Origin: Xanthomonas sp. SI
GTDB lineage: Bacteria; Pseudomonadota; Gammaproteobacteria; Xanthomonadales; Xanthomonadaceae
Direction: 5' to 3'
Length of the DNA: 64,000 nt
Assembly (NCBI RefSeq): GCF_014236855.1
Contig: NZ_CP051261.1
Location: 5,182,418-5,246,417 of the forward strand
Below the pieces are notes generated by a model. The model saw only the letters and a program-made list of their open reading frames with translations. It made no database searches and was not told the DNA's origin. Below are positions 56,232 through 64,000 of this stretch, one piece after another (within the stretch, counting starts at the first letter, position 1; each line of letters starts with the position of its first letter). The position numbers and the translations under genes are program-made.

Positions 56232-57140
56232 ATGTCCACTCATCCCGATTCCTTGCTCGTCACCGGCGCCGGCGGCCAGTTCGGCCAGCGCGTGCTGGCC
56301 CATCTGCTGGACACGCTGCAGCTGCCGCCGACGCGCATCGTCGCCCTGACCCGCCGTCCCGAGACCCTGGCCGCCTGGGCGGCGCGCGGCGTCGAAGTGC
56401 GCCACGGCGACTTCGACGCGCCTGCCTCGCTGGATGCCGCGTTCGTCGGCGTGGCGCGCCTGCTGCTGATCAGCACCGACGCGATCGACCGTCCCGGCCA
56501 CCGCCTCGCGCAGCACCAGGCCGCGATCGCCGCGGCCGCACGCGCCGGCGTGCGCCATGTGGTCTACACCTCCTGCCCGGAACCGCAGGATTCGCCGCTG
56601 CTGATCGCGCCCGACCACGCCGGCAGCGAGGACGCGCTGGCCGCCAGCGCCCTGCCCGGCTGGACCGTGCTGCGCAACCACTGGTACTTCGAGAACCTGT
56701 TCATGAGCCTGCCGTCGGTGCTGGCCTCGGGCCACTGGTACAGCGCCGCCGGCGACGGCCGCATCGCGCATATCGCCCGCGACGACCTGGCGCGCGCGGC
56801 CGCGGTGGCGCTGGCCGGCGGCGGCGAGGCCAAGCGCACGCTGACCCTCAGCGGTGCCCGCGCCTACAGCACCGCCGATATCACCGCGTTGGTCGCGCAA
56901 ACGCTCGGCACGCCGATCCAGGTGGTGCCGGTACCGGTCGAAGGCCTGGTTCAGGGCATGGTCGGCGCCGGACTGCCGGAGCCGCTGGCGCGCGTGCTGG
57001 CCTCGTTCGACAGCAACACCGCCGCCGGCCGCGTGGCTACCGTCACCGGCGACTACCAGGCGCTCACCGGCCAGGCACCGCAGCCGTTCGAACAGTGGCT
57101 GCAGGCCAATCGCGCGCAGCTCGCCGCACTGGTGCCGTGA
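56232..57140 (+). CDS. NmrA/QOR2-like NAD(P)H-binding oxidoreductase
   Basis: A 302-aa atypical short-chain dehydrogenase. The nucleotide-binding motif is VTGAGGQFGQRV (residues 10-21), and VYTSCPEPQ and LRNHWYFENLF match the quinone oxidoreductase 2 (YtfG/QorB) type. It would reduce quinones with NADPH, protecting against electrophile stress. AAGGAAACCC precedes the ATG at 56232. It is divergent from the HxlR regulator, which probably represses it via the palindrome at 56078-56091. Confidence 0.9.
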   Translation: MSTHPDSLLVTGAGGQFGQRVLAHLLDTLQLPPTRIVALTRRPETLAAWAARGVEVRHGDFDAPASLDAAFVGVARLLLISTDAIDRPGHRLAQHQAAIAAAARAGVRHVVYTSCPEPQDSPLLIAPDHAGSEDALAASALPGWTVLRNHWYFENLFMSLPSVLASGHWYSAAGDGRIAHIARDDLARAAAVALAGGGEAKRTLTLSGARAYSTADITALVAQTLGTPIQVVPVPVEGLVQGMVGAGLPEPLARVLASFDSNTAAGRVATVTGDYQALTGQAPQPFEQWLQANRAQLAALVP

Positions 57141-57148
57141 GCGCCGCG

Positions 57149-57173
57149 GGCAAGTGGGCGTGCCCTACTTGCC
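57149..57173. terminator. Convergent hairpin between the oxidoreductase gene and mnmE
   Basis: GGCAAGT (57149-57155) pairs with ACTTGCC (57167-57173), extended by GGGC/GCCC. The mnmE stop codon (57165-57167) lies inside the stem. It can serve both convergent transcripts, but no U-tract is present. Confidence 0.45.
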
Positions 57174-58505
57174 GATGCAGAAGCTGGAGAAGATCCGCCC
57201 GAGCAAGTCGTCGGCGCTGAGATGGCCGACGATCTCGCCAAGCGCGGCGTGCGCCAGGCGCAGTTCCTCGGCGGCCAGTTCCAGCCGTTCGTAGCCCAGC
57301 TCGGCCGCCGCGGCGGTGGCGTGTTCTGCGGCGCGCTGCAGCGCCTCCACGTGGCGCGCACGCGCGGAGAATTCGCCGTCGCTGCCGTCGCCGGCGGCAT
57401 GCCCGGCGATCGCGCGCAGTTGCGCGTGCAGCTGTTCGAGACCGCTGCCGGTGCTGGCGGAGACGTAAATGCTGTCTTCCGTCGCTTCCGGCACGGCGTC
57501 GAGCAGATCGCTCTTGTTGTGGATCCACAGCCGCTGCGGCACGTCGGCGATGGCCTCGGCGATGGCGGCGCGGCCGGCGTCGGCAGCGCGCGCGTCGAGC
57601 ACGATCAGCGCCAGGTCAGCGCGCTGCAGCTCCAGCCGCGCGCGGCGCATGCCTTCGCGCTCGATCGCATCGCCGCCGTCGCGCAGGCCGGCGGTGTCCA
57701 CCAGGGTCAGCTCGACGCCGTCCAGGCGCACCGTCTCGCGCAGGGTGTCGCGGGTGGTGCCGGCGATGTCGGTGACGATGGCGCGCTCGCTGCCGGCCAG
57801 CGCGTTGAGCAGCGAACTCTTGCCGGCGTTCGGCGGCCCCACCAGCACCGCGTGCAGGCCGTCGCGCAGGCGCCGGCCGCGTTCGGCGTCCAGCAGCAGT
57901 TGCGCCAGGTCCGCACGCGCCTGTGCCAGACCGGCGCGCACTTGTTCGCCGCCGAGCGTGTCCAGCGATTCGTCGGCGAAATCGATCGCCGCCTCGGTAT
58001 GGATGCGCAGCCGGATCAGGTGTTCGGCCAGGGCCTCGACCCGGCGCGAGAACACGCCGTCCATCGACCTGCGCGCCGCGCGCGCAGCGCGCAGGTCGCC
58101 GGCGGCGATCAGGTCGGCGATCGCCTCGGCCTGGGCCAGGTCCAGCTTGCGGTTGAGGAAGGCGCGCTCGCTGAACTCGCCGGGCCGCGCCGGCCGCGCG
58201 CCGAGTTCGCAGCAGCGCGCCACCAGTTGCCGCAGCAGCACCGGGCTGCCGTGCGCCTGCAATTCCAGCACGTCCTCGCCAGTGAAGCTGCGCGGCGCCG
58301 GAAACCACAGCGCGATGCCGTCGTCGAGCGTCTCTCCCTGCGCATCGCGGAAGCGCGCATAGCGCGCCGTGCGCGGTGGCAGCGCGCCCAGGCCGAGACC
58401 GGCGCCGATCGCCGCGGCCAGGCGCCCGGACACGCGCACCACGCCAACGCCGCCCGCACCCGGGGCGGTGGCGATGGCGGCGATGGTGTCGGCGGCGTGC
58501 GGCAT
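57165..58505 (-). CDS. mnmE: tRNA-modifying GTPase MnmE
   Basis: With MnmG it installs the 5-carboxymethylaminomethyl group on wobble uridines. The 446-aa protein begins [27 protein letters not shown] (in two parts), the folate-binding domain follows, and the G domain has [12 protein letters not shown] (G1), DIAGTTRDT (G2), DTAGLRD (G3) and NKSD (G4). The C-terminus is the invariant FSSFCIGK, with the essential Cys. The ATG at 58505 is the family start. It is separated by 29 bp from the preceding lipoprotein gene, so both may be on one transcript. Confidence 0.97.
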   Translation of the reverse strand: MPHAADTIAAIATAPGAGGVGVVRVSGRLAAAIGAGLGLGALPPRTARYARFRDAQGETLDDGIALWFPAPRSFTGEDVLELQAHGSPVLLRQLVARCCELGARPARPGEFSERAFLNRKLDLAQAEAIADLIAAGDLRAARAARRSMDGVFSRRVEALAEHLIRLRIHTEAAIDFADESLDTLGGEQVRAGLAQARADLAQLLLDAERGRRLRDGLHAVLVGPPNAGKSSLLNALAGSERAIVTDIAGTTRDTLRETVRLDGVELTLVDTAGLRDGGDAIEREGMRRARLELQRADLALIVLDARAADAGRAAIAEAIADVPQRLWIHNKSDLLDAVPEATEDSIYVSASTGSGLEQLHAQLRAIAGHAAGDGSDGEFSARARHVEALQRAAEHATAAAAELGYERLELAAEELRLAHAALGEIVGHLSADDLLGRIFSSFCIGK

Positions 58506-58534
58506 GGCGAAGAACGTCCCGGCGGCGCTGCAGG

Positions 58535-61270
58535 CTACAACGTCTGCAGCTGCGCGCGCGCGTAGGCCGCCGAGGCGCCGCCCGGCTGCAGTTCCAGGTA
58601 GGTCTGGAACGCATGCTTGGCCTTGGCCGCATCGCCCATCTGCCGATAGGCGTCGCCGAGATTGATGTAGGCCACCGCGCGCGAGGGATCGATCTTCAGC
58701 GTGTTCTCCAGCCAGCGCGCGGCCTGCGCGTACTTGCCCTGGCGGTAGTAGATGAAGCCGAGATTGTTGGCCGCCAGCGCGAAGTCGGGACGCAGCTTCA
58801 GCGCTTCGGTGAACTGCGCCTCGGCCTCGTCGTAGCGCTTTTCCTTGTACAGCTGCAGGCCACGGTCGTTGGCGCGCTGCGCCTGTTGGCGATCGGACAG
58901 CGGCCCGGCCGCGACCGGCACCGCCAGCGGCCGCTCGCCGCCCTGCAGGTCCTTGACCACGGTCGGCTTGGCCGCAGGCGCCGCGGCCGATGCCGCCGCC
59001 GTGGCGGGCGTGGCCACCGCCGGCACCGCCGCGGCGACCCGATCGTTCATCGCGATCGCCGCCGAGGACAGCTGCTGCGTGTTGGCGGTCAGGAACTCGT
59101 CGCCTTCCGGCACCTGCAGCACGAACTCGCCGCCCTGCGAGCCGGGCAGGCTGCCGAACGCCGGCGTCTGCGGCGAGATGCTCGACACCGCCGGCGCCAC
59201 GTACGCGGCCAGTTCGGTGCCCGTGATCAGGCCGTCGCCATTGAGATCGCCCTTGCCCGACAGCGCCTGCAACAGCACCCAGGTGAACACCGAATGGCCA
59301 TTGGGGCCGCTGTCGGCGACCTGCTGGTCGGCACCGCCGGCGGTGAGCATCTGCCGCGCCACGCGCCGCGCATTCTCGCGCAGGTAGGCACCGGTGCCGC
59401 CGCCGCCGCGGGTCAGGCCCAGGCCGCTGTAGCAGGCGTCCATCACGAACAGCACGTGCTTGGCTTCCAGGCTCTCGGCGATGTCCTGAATCTCGGTCAT
59501 CGGGATCGCATCGGTGGCGAACTGTGTCGGGTCCGAATCGGCCGGCACGATGTAGCCCAGGTCGCGCCCGGAGGCGAGCTTGCGGGTGGCGCCATGCCCG
59601 GCGAAGAACACGAACACGCGGTCGTTCTTGCCCACCCCGCCGTGCGCCAGGCGGTCGTGGAACGCAGCCAGGATGTTGTTGCGCGTGGCTTCCTGGTTCT
59701 TCAGCACGATCACCTGCGACGACGGAAAACCGAAGCTGCCGGTCAGCGTCTGCGCGATCGCCTGCGCGTCGTTGGCCGCGTACTGCAGCTTGGGCCAGTG
59801 CGCGTAGTCGTCGATGCCGATCACGATCGCCCACGACTTGTCGTAGCCGCTGGTCACCGCCGGCGCCGCCGCATTGGCCGCCGCGCGCGCCACGCTGAAA
59901 TCGCGCCCGTTCCAGGCGGCGAACTGGTAGCCGTCGGCGCTGAGCCGGTCCAGGATCTGCGGCAGCGCCTTGACCGTGCGTGCGTGGATGTCGTGGAACA
60001 GCAGGATGCCGCGCTGCTCGCGGCCGACCTGCTCGAGCACGCGCTGCACGATCGATTCGGGCACCGGGTCGGCCCAGTCCAGCGAGTCCACGTTCCACAT
60101 CACCGACTTCAATCCGGCTTCGCCGAGGATCTGCATGCCCTCGGCGTTGCGCGCGCCGTACGGGAAGCGGAACAGCGGCGCGCGCTTGGCATCGACCGCG
60201 CGCAGCATGCGGTCGGTGTCCAGGATCTGGCTGCGCAGCGCGGCGCCGGTTTCCTTGGACAGCTGCGCATGGGTCAGGCTGTGGTTGCCGACCGTGTAGC
60301 CCTGCTCCATCAGCTCGCGGCTGACGCTGGCCAGCGGCGCCAGTTCGACCTTGCCGTCGGCATCGAGCTTGCCCAGGTTGCGGCCGACCTCGAAGAACGT
60401 GGCCGGCACGTCGTAGCGCTTGAGGATGGCGACGATCTCGTCGGTGTACTCGCGGTGCGGGCCGTCGTCGAAGCTCAGCACCACCGTCTTCGGCGGCAGG
60501 TCGCGGCCGAACACTTCGCGGTCGCTGTCCTGCATCGACATCGGATACGGGGTGATCACCCCGTAGTCGCGCAGGATCCGTTCGCGCGTGTACAGCGTGC
60601 CCAGGTGGGCGAGGTAGTCCTCCCACTTCTCGCGCTTCTGCACGATCGCGCGGGTGCGGTCGAAGCGGCTGAAGATCGCGGTGATCTCGCGGTTGTAGGT
60701 GCGCTCGATCTCGTCCAGCGCTTCCAGATCCTCGCCGATGCGCTGGTGCAGCTTGATCGCCGGCAGCGAGGAATCCTTGCCGATGCGCGTCTGCCAGTCG
60801 GCCAGGATCTCGCGGAACGCCAGGCGGTCGGCGTCGTACAGGTCCGGCGCCGATTCGACGTAGTCCAGCAGCGCGCCGACCGCGGCGAAACGCTGCGCGT
60901 CCGGCTGCGCCAGCAACGCATCGAACTGCTTGGCCAACGCGTCGCGCCGCTCCAGGCCTTCATGGAACAACTGCTGGCCCACGCCGCTGGAAGTCTGCCG
61001 CTCGGCCGGCGATTGCTTGGCCTCGTCGGCCAGCAGCACGATGATCTTGCGCTGCGCCGCCAGCTGTTCCTGCAGCTGCGTGCGGATCGCCGCGGCCTGC
61101 GCCTGCAGCGCGGGCGAACCCGGCAACGGCGTGGCGTCGGCGTCCGCCGCGTGCGCGGACGGTGCTGCGCCCGTGGCCGTGGACGACGTACTACGCTGGC
61201 AGCCTGGCAGCGCAAGCACGATCAGGCATAGCGCGGTGAACGGCAGGAAGGCGGAACGGCGGTCGAGCAT
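58535..61270 (-). CDS. Lipoprotein with NodB deacetylase, caspase-like, EF-hand and TPR domains
   Basis: A 911-aa multi-domain protein. The N-terminus is a lipoprotein signal (hydrophobic 8-21, lipobox ALPGC, Cys24 followed by Gln), so it should be membrane-anchored outside the cytoplasm. Residues 55-250 are helical. The NodB polysaccharide-deacetylase domain has SFDDGPH (266-272), His330/His334 (NHSLTH), RFPYGA (368-373) and LLFHD (423-427), all catalytic blocks present. A caspase/metacaspase p20-like domain starts at [11 protein letters not shown] (480-490) and has FFAGHG with His559 and VMDACYSG with Cys613. An EF-hand loop [12 protein letters not shown] is at 675-686, and three TPRs lie after about 790. 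The combination suggests a periplasmic, possibly calcium-dependent protease that also acts on cell-wall glycans. It lies between yidC and mnmE. Confidence 0.88.
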   Translation of the reverse strand: MLDRRSAFLPFTALCLIVLALPGCQRSTSSTATGAAPSAHAADADATPLPGSPALQAQAAAIRTQLQEQLAAQRKIIVLLADEAKQSPAERQTSSGVGQQLFHEGLERRDALAKQFDALLAQPDAQRFAAVGALLDYVESAPDLYDADRLAFREILADWQTRIGKDSSLPAIKLHQRIGEDLEALDEIERTYNREITAIFSRFDRTRAIVQKREKWEDYLAHLGTLYTRERILRDYGVITPYPMSMQDSDREVFGRDLPPKTVVLSFDDGPHREYTDEIVAILKRYDVPATFFEVGRNLGKLDADGKVELAPLASVSRELMEQGYTVGNHSLTHAQLSKETGAALRSQILDTDRMLRAVDAKRAPLFRFPYGARNAEGMQILGEAGLKSVMWNVDSLDWADPVPESIVQRVLEQVGREQRGILLFHDIHARTVKALPQILDRLSADGYQFAAWNGRDFSVARAAANAAAPAVTSGYDKSWAIVIGIDDYAHWPKLQYAANDAQAIAQTLTGSFGFPSSQVIVLKNQEATRNNILAAFHDRLAHGGVGKNDRVFVFFAGHGATRKLASGRDLGYIVPADSDPTQFATDAIPMTEIQDIAESLEAKHVLFVMDACYSGLGLTRGGGGTGAYLRENARRVARQMLTAGGADQQVADSGPNGHSVFTWVLLQALSGKGDLNGDGLITGTELAAYVAPAVSSISPQTPAFGSLPGSQGGEFVLQVPEGDEFLTANTQQLSSAAIAMNDRVAAAVPAVATPATAAASAAAPAAKPTVVKDLQGGERPLAVPVAAGPLSDRQQAQRANDRGLQLYKEKRYDEAEAQFTEALKLRPDFALAANNLGFIYYRQGKYAQAARWLENTLKIDPSRAVAYINLGDAYRQMGDAAKAKHAFQTYLELQPGGASAAYARAQLQTL

Positions 61271-61332
61271 GGCCCGGGACTCGCAAGGACGGTGGCAGGA
61301 CAGGCGAGCGCGCAATGCCGCGGCCGCATACG

Positions 61333-61358
61333 CAACGCCCGCCTTGCGGCGGGCGTTG
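61333..61358 (-). terminator. 11-bp hairpin with GCAA loop downstream of yidC
   Basis: On the minus strand CAACGCCCGCC-GCAA-GGCGGGCGTTG, a perfect 11-bp stem with a GNRA tetraloop, 6 bp after the yidC stop and 62 bp before the next gene start. There is no U-tract, so it may be a partial terminator or an mRNA-stabilising element in the yidC-lipoprotein transcript. Confidence 0.65.
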
Positions 61359-61364
61359 TCGAAC

Positions 61365-63107
61365 TTACTTCTTCGCCTTGGCCGGTGGCTTGGCGCCGGC
61401 GCCGGCGGTGGCCGCCTCGCCGTGGCGCTTGGTCATCCACCACTGCTGCAACAGACCCAGCGAACCGTTGGTGACCCAGTACAGCACCAGGCCCGATGGC
61501 ACGAAGGCCATCATCACGCCGAACACCAGCGGCATGAACTGCATCATCCGCGCCTGCATCGGGTCCATGCCCGGCGACGGCGTCAGCTTCTGCGTCAGCC
61601 ACATCACCGCCACGTTGATCACCGGCAGGATGAAGTATGGATCGCGCGCAGTCAGGTCCTGGATCCAGGCGAACCACGGCGCCTGGCGCAGCTCCACCGA
61701 TTCCACCAGCACCCAGTACAGCGCGAAGAAGATCGGCATCTGCACCAGCACCGGCAGGCAGCCGCCCATCGGATTGATCTTCTCCTTCTTGTACAGCTCC
61801 ATCATCGCGGTCTGGAACTTCTGCTTGTCGTCGCCGTAGCGTTCCTTGAGCTGCTGGATGCGCGGCTGGAACTTGCGCATCTTGGCCATGCTCTTGTACT
61901 GCGCGGCCGACAGCGGATACAGCATCAGCTTCAGCAGGATCACCAGGCCGACGATCGACCAGCCCCAGTTGCCGAGCAGGGTGTGCAGGTGGCTGAGCAC
62001 CCAGAACAGGCCCTGGCCCAGGATCGCCATCAGCGAGAACCGGCTGTAGTCGACCACGCGGTCCAGGCCGCGCACGTTTTCCTTGGCGATCTGGTTGACC
62101 AGCTTCGGGCCGACCCACAGCCGCGCCTCGCTGCTGGCGCGCGCGCCGGGGGCCACGGTGAAGCCCGGGCCGCGCGCTTCGATGACATGCCGCGGGCCAT
62201 CGTTGGACAGCACGTACAGCGCGTCCTGGTCGGCCTGCGGGATCCAGCCGGTGAAGAAGTGGTGCTGCAGCAGCGCGATCCAACCGCCCTTGATGGTCTG
62301 GTTGAGCGGACCGTCTTCCAGGAAGTCCTTGAACGCGCGGCGCTGGTAGCCGTCCTGCGCGCTGAACCAGGTGGCGCCGTTGAAGCTGAAGGAATCCGGG
62401 TTGGTCATGCCGCGGCTGACGATGGTCGGCACCCGGCTCAGCTTGCGGAACACGTAGCCCTGCCAGGGCTTGCTGCCCTGGTTGATGATCTCGTCCTTGA
62501 TCTGCACCGCGTAGTGGCCGCGCTGCACGGTGTAGACGCGGCGGATGCTGATGCCGTCCGGGCCATTCCACACGAACGGCACCTGCAGCGCGTCCTGGCC
62601 CTTGGCCAGCACGTAGTCCTTACCCGGCTGCTCGGGGCGGAAGCCGCCCGGACCCGGCGAGGGCGCGTTGTGCTCGCCGACCCAGCCGCTGGTGGCGGTG
62701 TACGGATGCACCGGGTCCTCGGTCAGCAGCGCCACCGGCGGGCTGCCGGGTTGCTTGGTCTGCGGAAACATCAGCAGATCCGCGTCGAACACGCTGCGCC
62801 CGTCCAGGGTCAGGTGCAGCACGTCGGTGGTGATGGTGACCCGCGGCGCGGCGCCGGCGGCGGTCGGGGTGGCGGCCGTTTCGGGCGTCGTGCCCGGCAC
62901 GGTAGCGGCACCGGGCACGGTGGCGCGCGGCACGGCAGGCGTGCCGGCGTTGCCGGCATCGGCGTCCTGCGCGGGCGGCACCGTGGTCGCGGCCGCAATG
63001 GCGGTCGCATCGGCCGCAGGCGCGGCGTGCTCCTTGTTCCACTCCATCCACAACAGGGCCGCGACCATCAGCCAGGCAAAGATCAGGAAAAGGCGGGTCT
63101 GGTTCAT
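61365..63107 (-). CDS. yidC: Membrane protein insertase YidC
   Basis: Inserts and folds inner-membrane proteins, alone or with SecYEG. The 580-aa protein has the proteobacterial form: TM1 at about 5-21 ([15 protein letters not shown]), a long Ala/Pro/Thr-rich linker and a periplasmic beta-super-sandwich (P1 domain, about 80-340), then the five-helix core with [22 protein letters not shown] (in two parts) and [25 protein letters not shown]. The C-terminus is basic. It is directly downstream of rnpA (18 bp), with no yidD between them. Confidence 0.97.
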   Translation of the reverse strand: MNQTRLFLIFAWLMVAALLWMEWNKEHAAPAADATAIAAATTVPPAQDADAGNAGTPAVPRATVPGAATVPGTTPETAATPTAAGAAPRVTITTDVLHLTLDGRSVFDADLLMFPQTKQPGSPPVALLTEDPVHPYTATSGWVGEHNAPSPGPGGFRPEQPGKDYVLAKGQDALQVPFVWNGPDGISIRRVYTVQRGHYAVQIKDEIINQGSKPWQGYVFRKLSRVPTIVSRGMTNPDSFSFNGATWFSAQDGYQRRAFKDFLEDGPLNQTIKGGWIALLQHHFFTGWIPQADQDALYVLSNDGPRHVIEARGPGFTVAPGARASSEARLWVGPKLVNQIAKENVRGLDRVVDYSRFSLMAILGQGLFWVLSHLHTLLGNWGWSIVGLVILLKLMLYPLSAAQYKSMAKMRKFQPRIQQLKERYGDDKQKFQTAMMELYKKEKINPMGGCLPVLVQMPIFFALYWVLVESVELRQAPWFAWIQDLTARDPYFILPVINVAVMWLTQKLTPSPGMDPMQARMMQFMPLVFGVMMAFVPSGLVLYWVTNGSLGLLQQWWMTKRHGEAATAGAGAKPPAKAKK

Positions 63108-63125
63108 CGGACAGGCAAGCTCGGC

Positions 63126-63563
63126 TCAGCCAGAAACGGGTTCTGACTTGGAAGTGGGGGAAGAAGGAGAGAGGGGCGGCGGCATTGTGCCGTCCGCAGC
63201 CGGGGCCGGCAATGCGCCAGCGCGACGCAGCAGGCGCAGATAGGCCTGACGCAGCTGTTCGCCACTGGCCTGGGCGGCGGCGCTGCGCGCCACCACCACA
63301 TAGTCGCCCGGCGCCAGCCACGGCAGCAGATGCCGCGTGGCGTCGCGCAGGACGCGTTTGATGCGATTGCGGACCACGGCGCGCTTGTCGACCTTGCGCG
63401 ACACGGCAAGGCCGAGCCGCGCAGGGTGATCGGCGCTGCGCCAGTGCAGGCTCATCAGCGGTTCGGAGCAGCGGCGTGCGGCATCGAACACGACGCGGTA
63501 TTCCGCAGACGTGCGAACCCGCGCAGAGCGAGGAAATCGCCTACGCGGGTCGGGATGATTCAC
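63126..63563 (-). CDS. rnpA: Ribonuclease P protein component
   Basis: Protein subunit of RNase P, which matures tRNA 5' ends. The 145-aa protein contains the RNR signature ([20 protein letters not shown]) in its usual place, after RLGLAVSRK. The C-terminal 30 residues are Pro/Ser-rich, a feature common in xanthomonads. The start is a GTG at 63563 ([16 protein letters not shown]); an in-frame TTG at 63605 overlaps the rpmH stop and is an alternative. It lies between rpmH and yidC, the usual origin-proximal order. Confidence 0.93.
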   Translation of the reverse strand: MNHPDPRRRFPRSARVRTSAEYRVVFDAARRCSEPLMSLHWRSADHPARLGLAVSRKVDKRAVVRNRIKRVLRDATRHLLPWLAPGDYVVVARSAAAQASGEQLRQAYLRLLRRAGALPAPAADGTMPPPLSPSSPTSKSEPVSG

Positions 63564-63601
63564 GGTCCGGATTGCAGGCGCCGCCTGGGGCGGCGAAGCA
63601 A

Positions 63602-63742
63602 TCAAGCGCTAAGGCGCTTGCGGCCCTTGGCGCGGCGACGGGCCAGGATCTTGCGGCCGTCGGCGGTCGCCATACGGGCACGGAAGCCATGGTCGCGCTT
63701 GCGCTTGAGGTTGCTGGGCTGGAATGTGCGCTTGGTGGCCAT
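63602..63742 (-). CDS. rpmH: 50S ribosomal protein L34
   Basis: A 46-aa ribosomal protein, complete: [20 protein letters not shown] followed by [20 protein letters not shown] and the KRLSA end. The size is right for L34. It is the first gene of the rpmH-rnpA-yidC operon and transcribes away from the origin region to its right. Confidence 0.97.
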   Translation of the reverse strand: MATKRTFQPSNLKRKRDHGFRARMATADGRKILARRRAKGRKRLSA

Positions 63743-64000
63743 CGGGGCGCTCTGTCTGAATGAGGCGGAAAGAACCGGAAATTCTATAGAACCAACCGGG
63801 GTGCGGTCAACTGCTCTTTATCCGGCGCCAAGACAGGCGCTGCGCGCGGCCTGTGGATGGATCTGTGCATAGATGCGGGAAAACCATTCCAGACCCTGCG
63901 TGCCGATGGTAGTCTGACTCATCCGCTTTCCTCTTTTCACCGGCCGAGTGCGCCGCGATCGTTCGCGCCTCACGCCTGGTCTCTCAATGAATTACATCTG
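63743..64000. other. Origin-proximal intergenic region (rpmH / towards dnaA)
   Basis: Contains the rpmH promoter, a DnaA-box-like TTATCCGGC (63819-63827) and TGTGGATGG (63852-63860, near-match to the inverse DnaA box TGTGGATAA). In xanthomonads oriC and dnaA lie to this side of rpmH, so this is probably the edge of oriC. The window ends in ATGAATTACATCTG, too short to judge as a gene start. Confidence 0.55.
63781..63810 (-). promoter_or_regulatory. rpmH promoter
   Basis: On the minus strand TTGACC (63810-63805) and, after 18 bp, TAGAAT (63786-63781); the alternative TATAGA has a 16-bp spacer. It lies 39 bp upstream of the rpmH ATG and would drive rpmH-rnpA-yidC. Confidence 0.65.

Noticed and set aside
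63989..64000. Start of dnaA or another gene at the window end
   Set aside because: Only four codons (ATGAATTACATC) are present and they do not match the usual xanthomonad DnaA start; cannot be judged.

Overview
This window is GC-rich chromosomal DNA from a gammaproteobacterium of the family Xanthomonadaceae. It is most likely a Xanthomonas, possibly of the early-branching translucens/sacchari group; that species-level guess is inference. The evidence is the xylan/glucuronoxylan locus with its XylR-type box, a Tat-dependent OpgD, the glyQ-glyS-rep-tdk order, the mnmE...yidC-rnpA-rpmH block that normally sits beside oriC/dnaA, and many dispersed palindromic REP elements around the core GTAGGAGCGGCTTCAGCC.

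Layout. 1-8.7 kb: a xylan side-chain operon on the minus strand (alpha-glucuronidase, SGNH acetylesterase, mannonate dehydratase, then a truncated secreted protein), a divergent LacI-type regulator (xylR) and a xylose isomerase with a perfect 14-bp palindrome upstream. 8.7-24.5 kb: housekeeping genes (ttcA, rdgC, a YgjP-type metallopeptidase, a chemoreceptor, alpha/beta hydrolase + hemH, a SYLF protein, tatABC, a membrane protein, a class I amidotransferase, an unassigned 281-aa protein, an orphan GspE-type ATPase). 24.6-35.4 kb: glyQS, with a REP element and an atypical segment inside glyS and a 133-bp repeat on either side of it, then rep, tdk, a Sel1-like protein, opgD and a DUF4380-type protein. 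35.8-40.6 kb: a signalling module of ECF sigma factor, TPR Ser/Thr kinase and low-molecular-weight phosphatase, then mutM. 40.65-42.9 kb: a lower-GC accessory island with two secreted proteins of unknown function. 42.9-45.5 kb: EF-hand protein, fatty-acid desaturase, ABC ATPase. 45.8-53.3 kb: a seven-gene minus-strand cluster (VOC protein, alginate-export-type porin, isochorismatase-like hydrolase, XapX, amidohydrolase, DoxX, MFS exporter with a fused barrel domain). 53.5-57.1 kb: a DUF4832 protein with strong symmetry elements at both ends, and a divergent HxlR regulator/NmrA-type oxidoreductase pair. 57.1-64 kb: mnmE, a large lipoprotein, yidC, rnpA and rpmH, approaching oriC.

Main novelty candidates: (1) the 911-aa predicted lipoprotein at 58535-61270, which joins an intact NodB polysaccharide deacetylase, a caspase-like domain with His/Cys dyad, an EF-hand loop and TPRs, lying between yidC and mnmE; (2) the sigma factor-kinase-phosphatase module at 35836-39752; (3) the VOC-to-MFS cluster with repeated 8-bp ATGGCTGA gene overlaps; (4) glyS with a REP element read as protein; (5) the low-GC island; (6) several unusually clear symmetrical regulatory sites.

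Start codons were chosen by family length, Shine-Dalgarno sequences and gene overlaps. No database search was possible, so family names rest on motif recognition.
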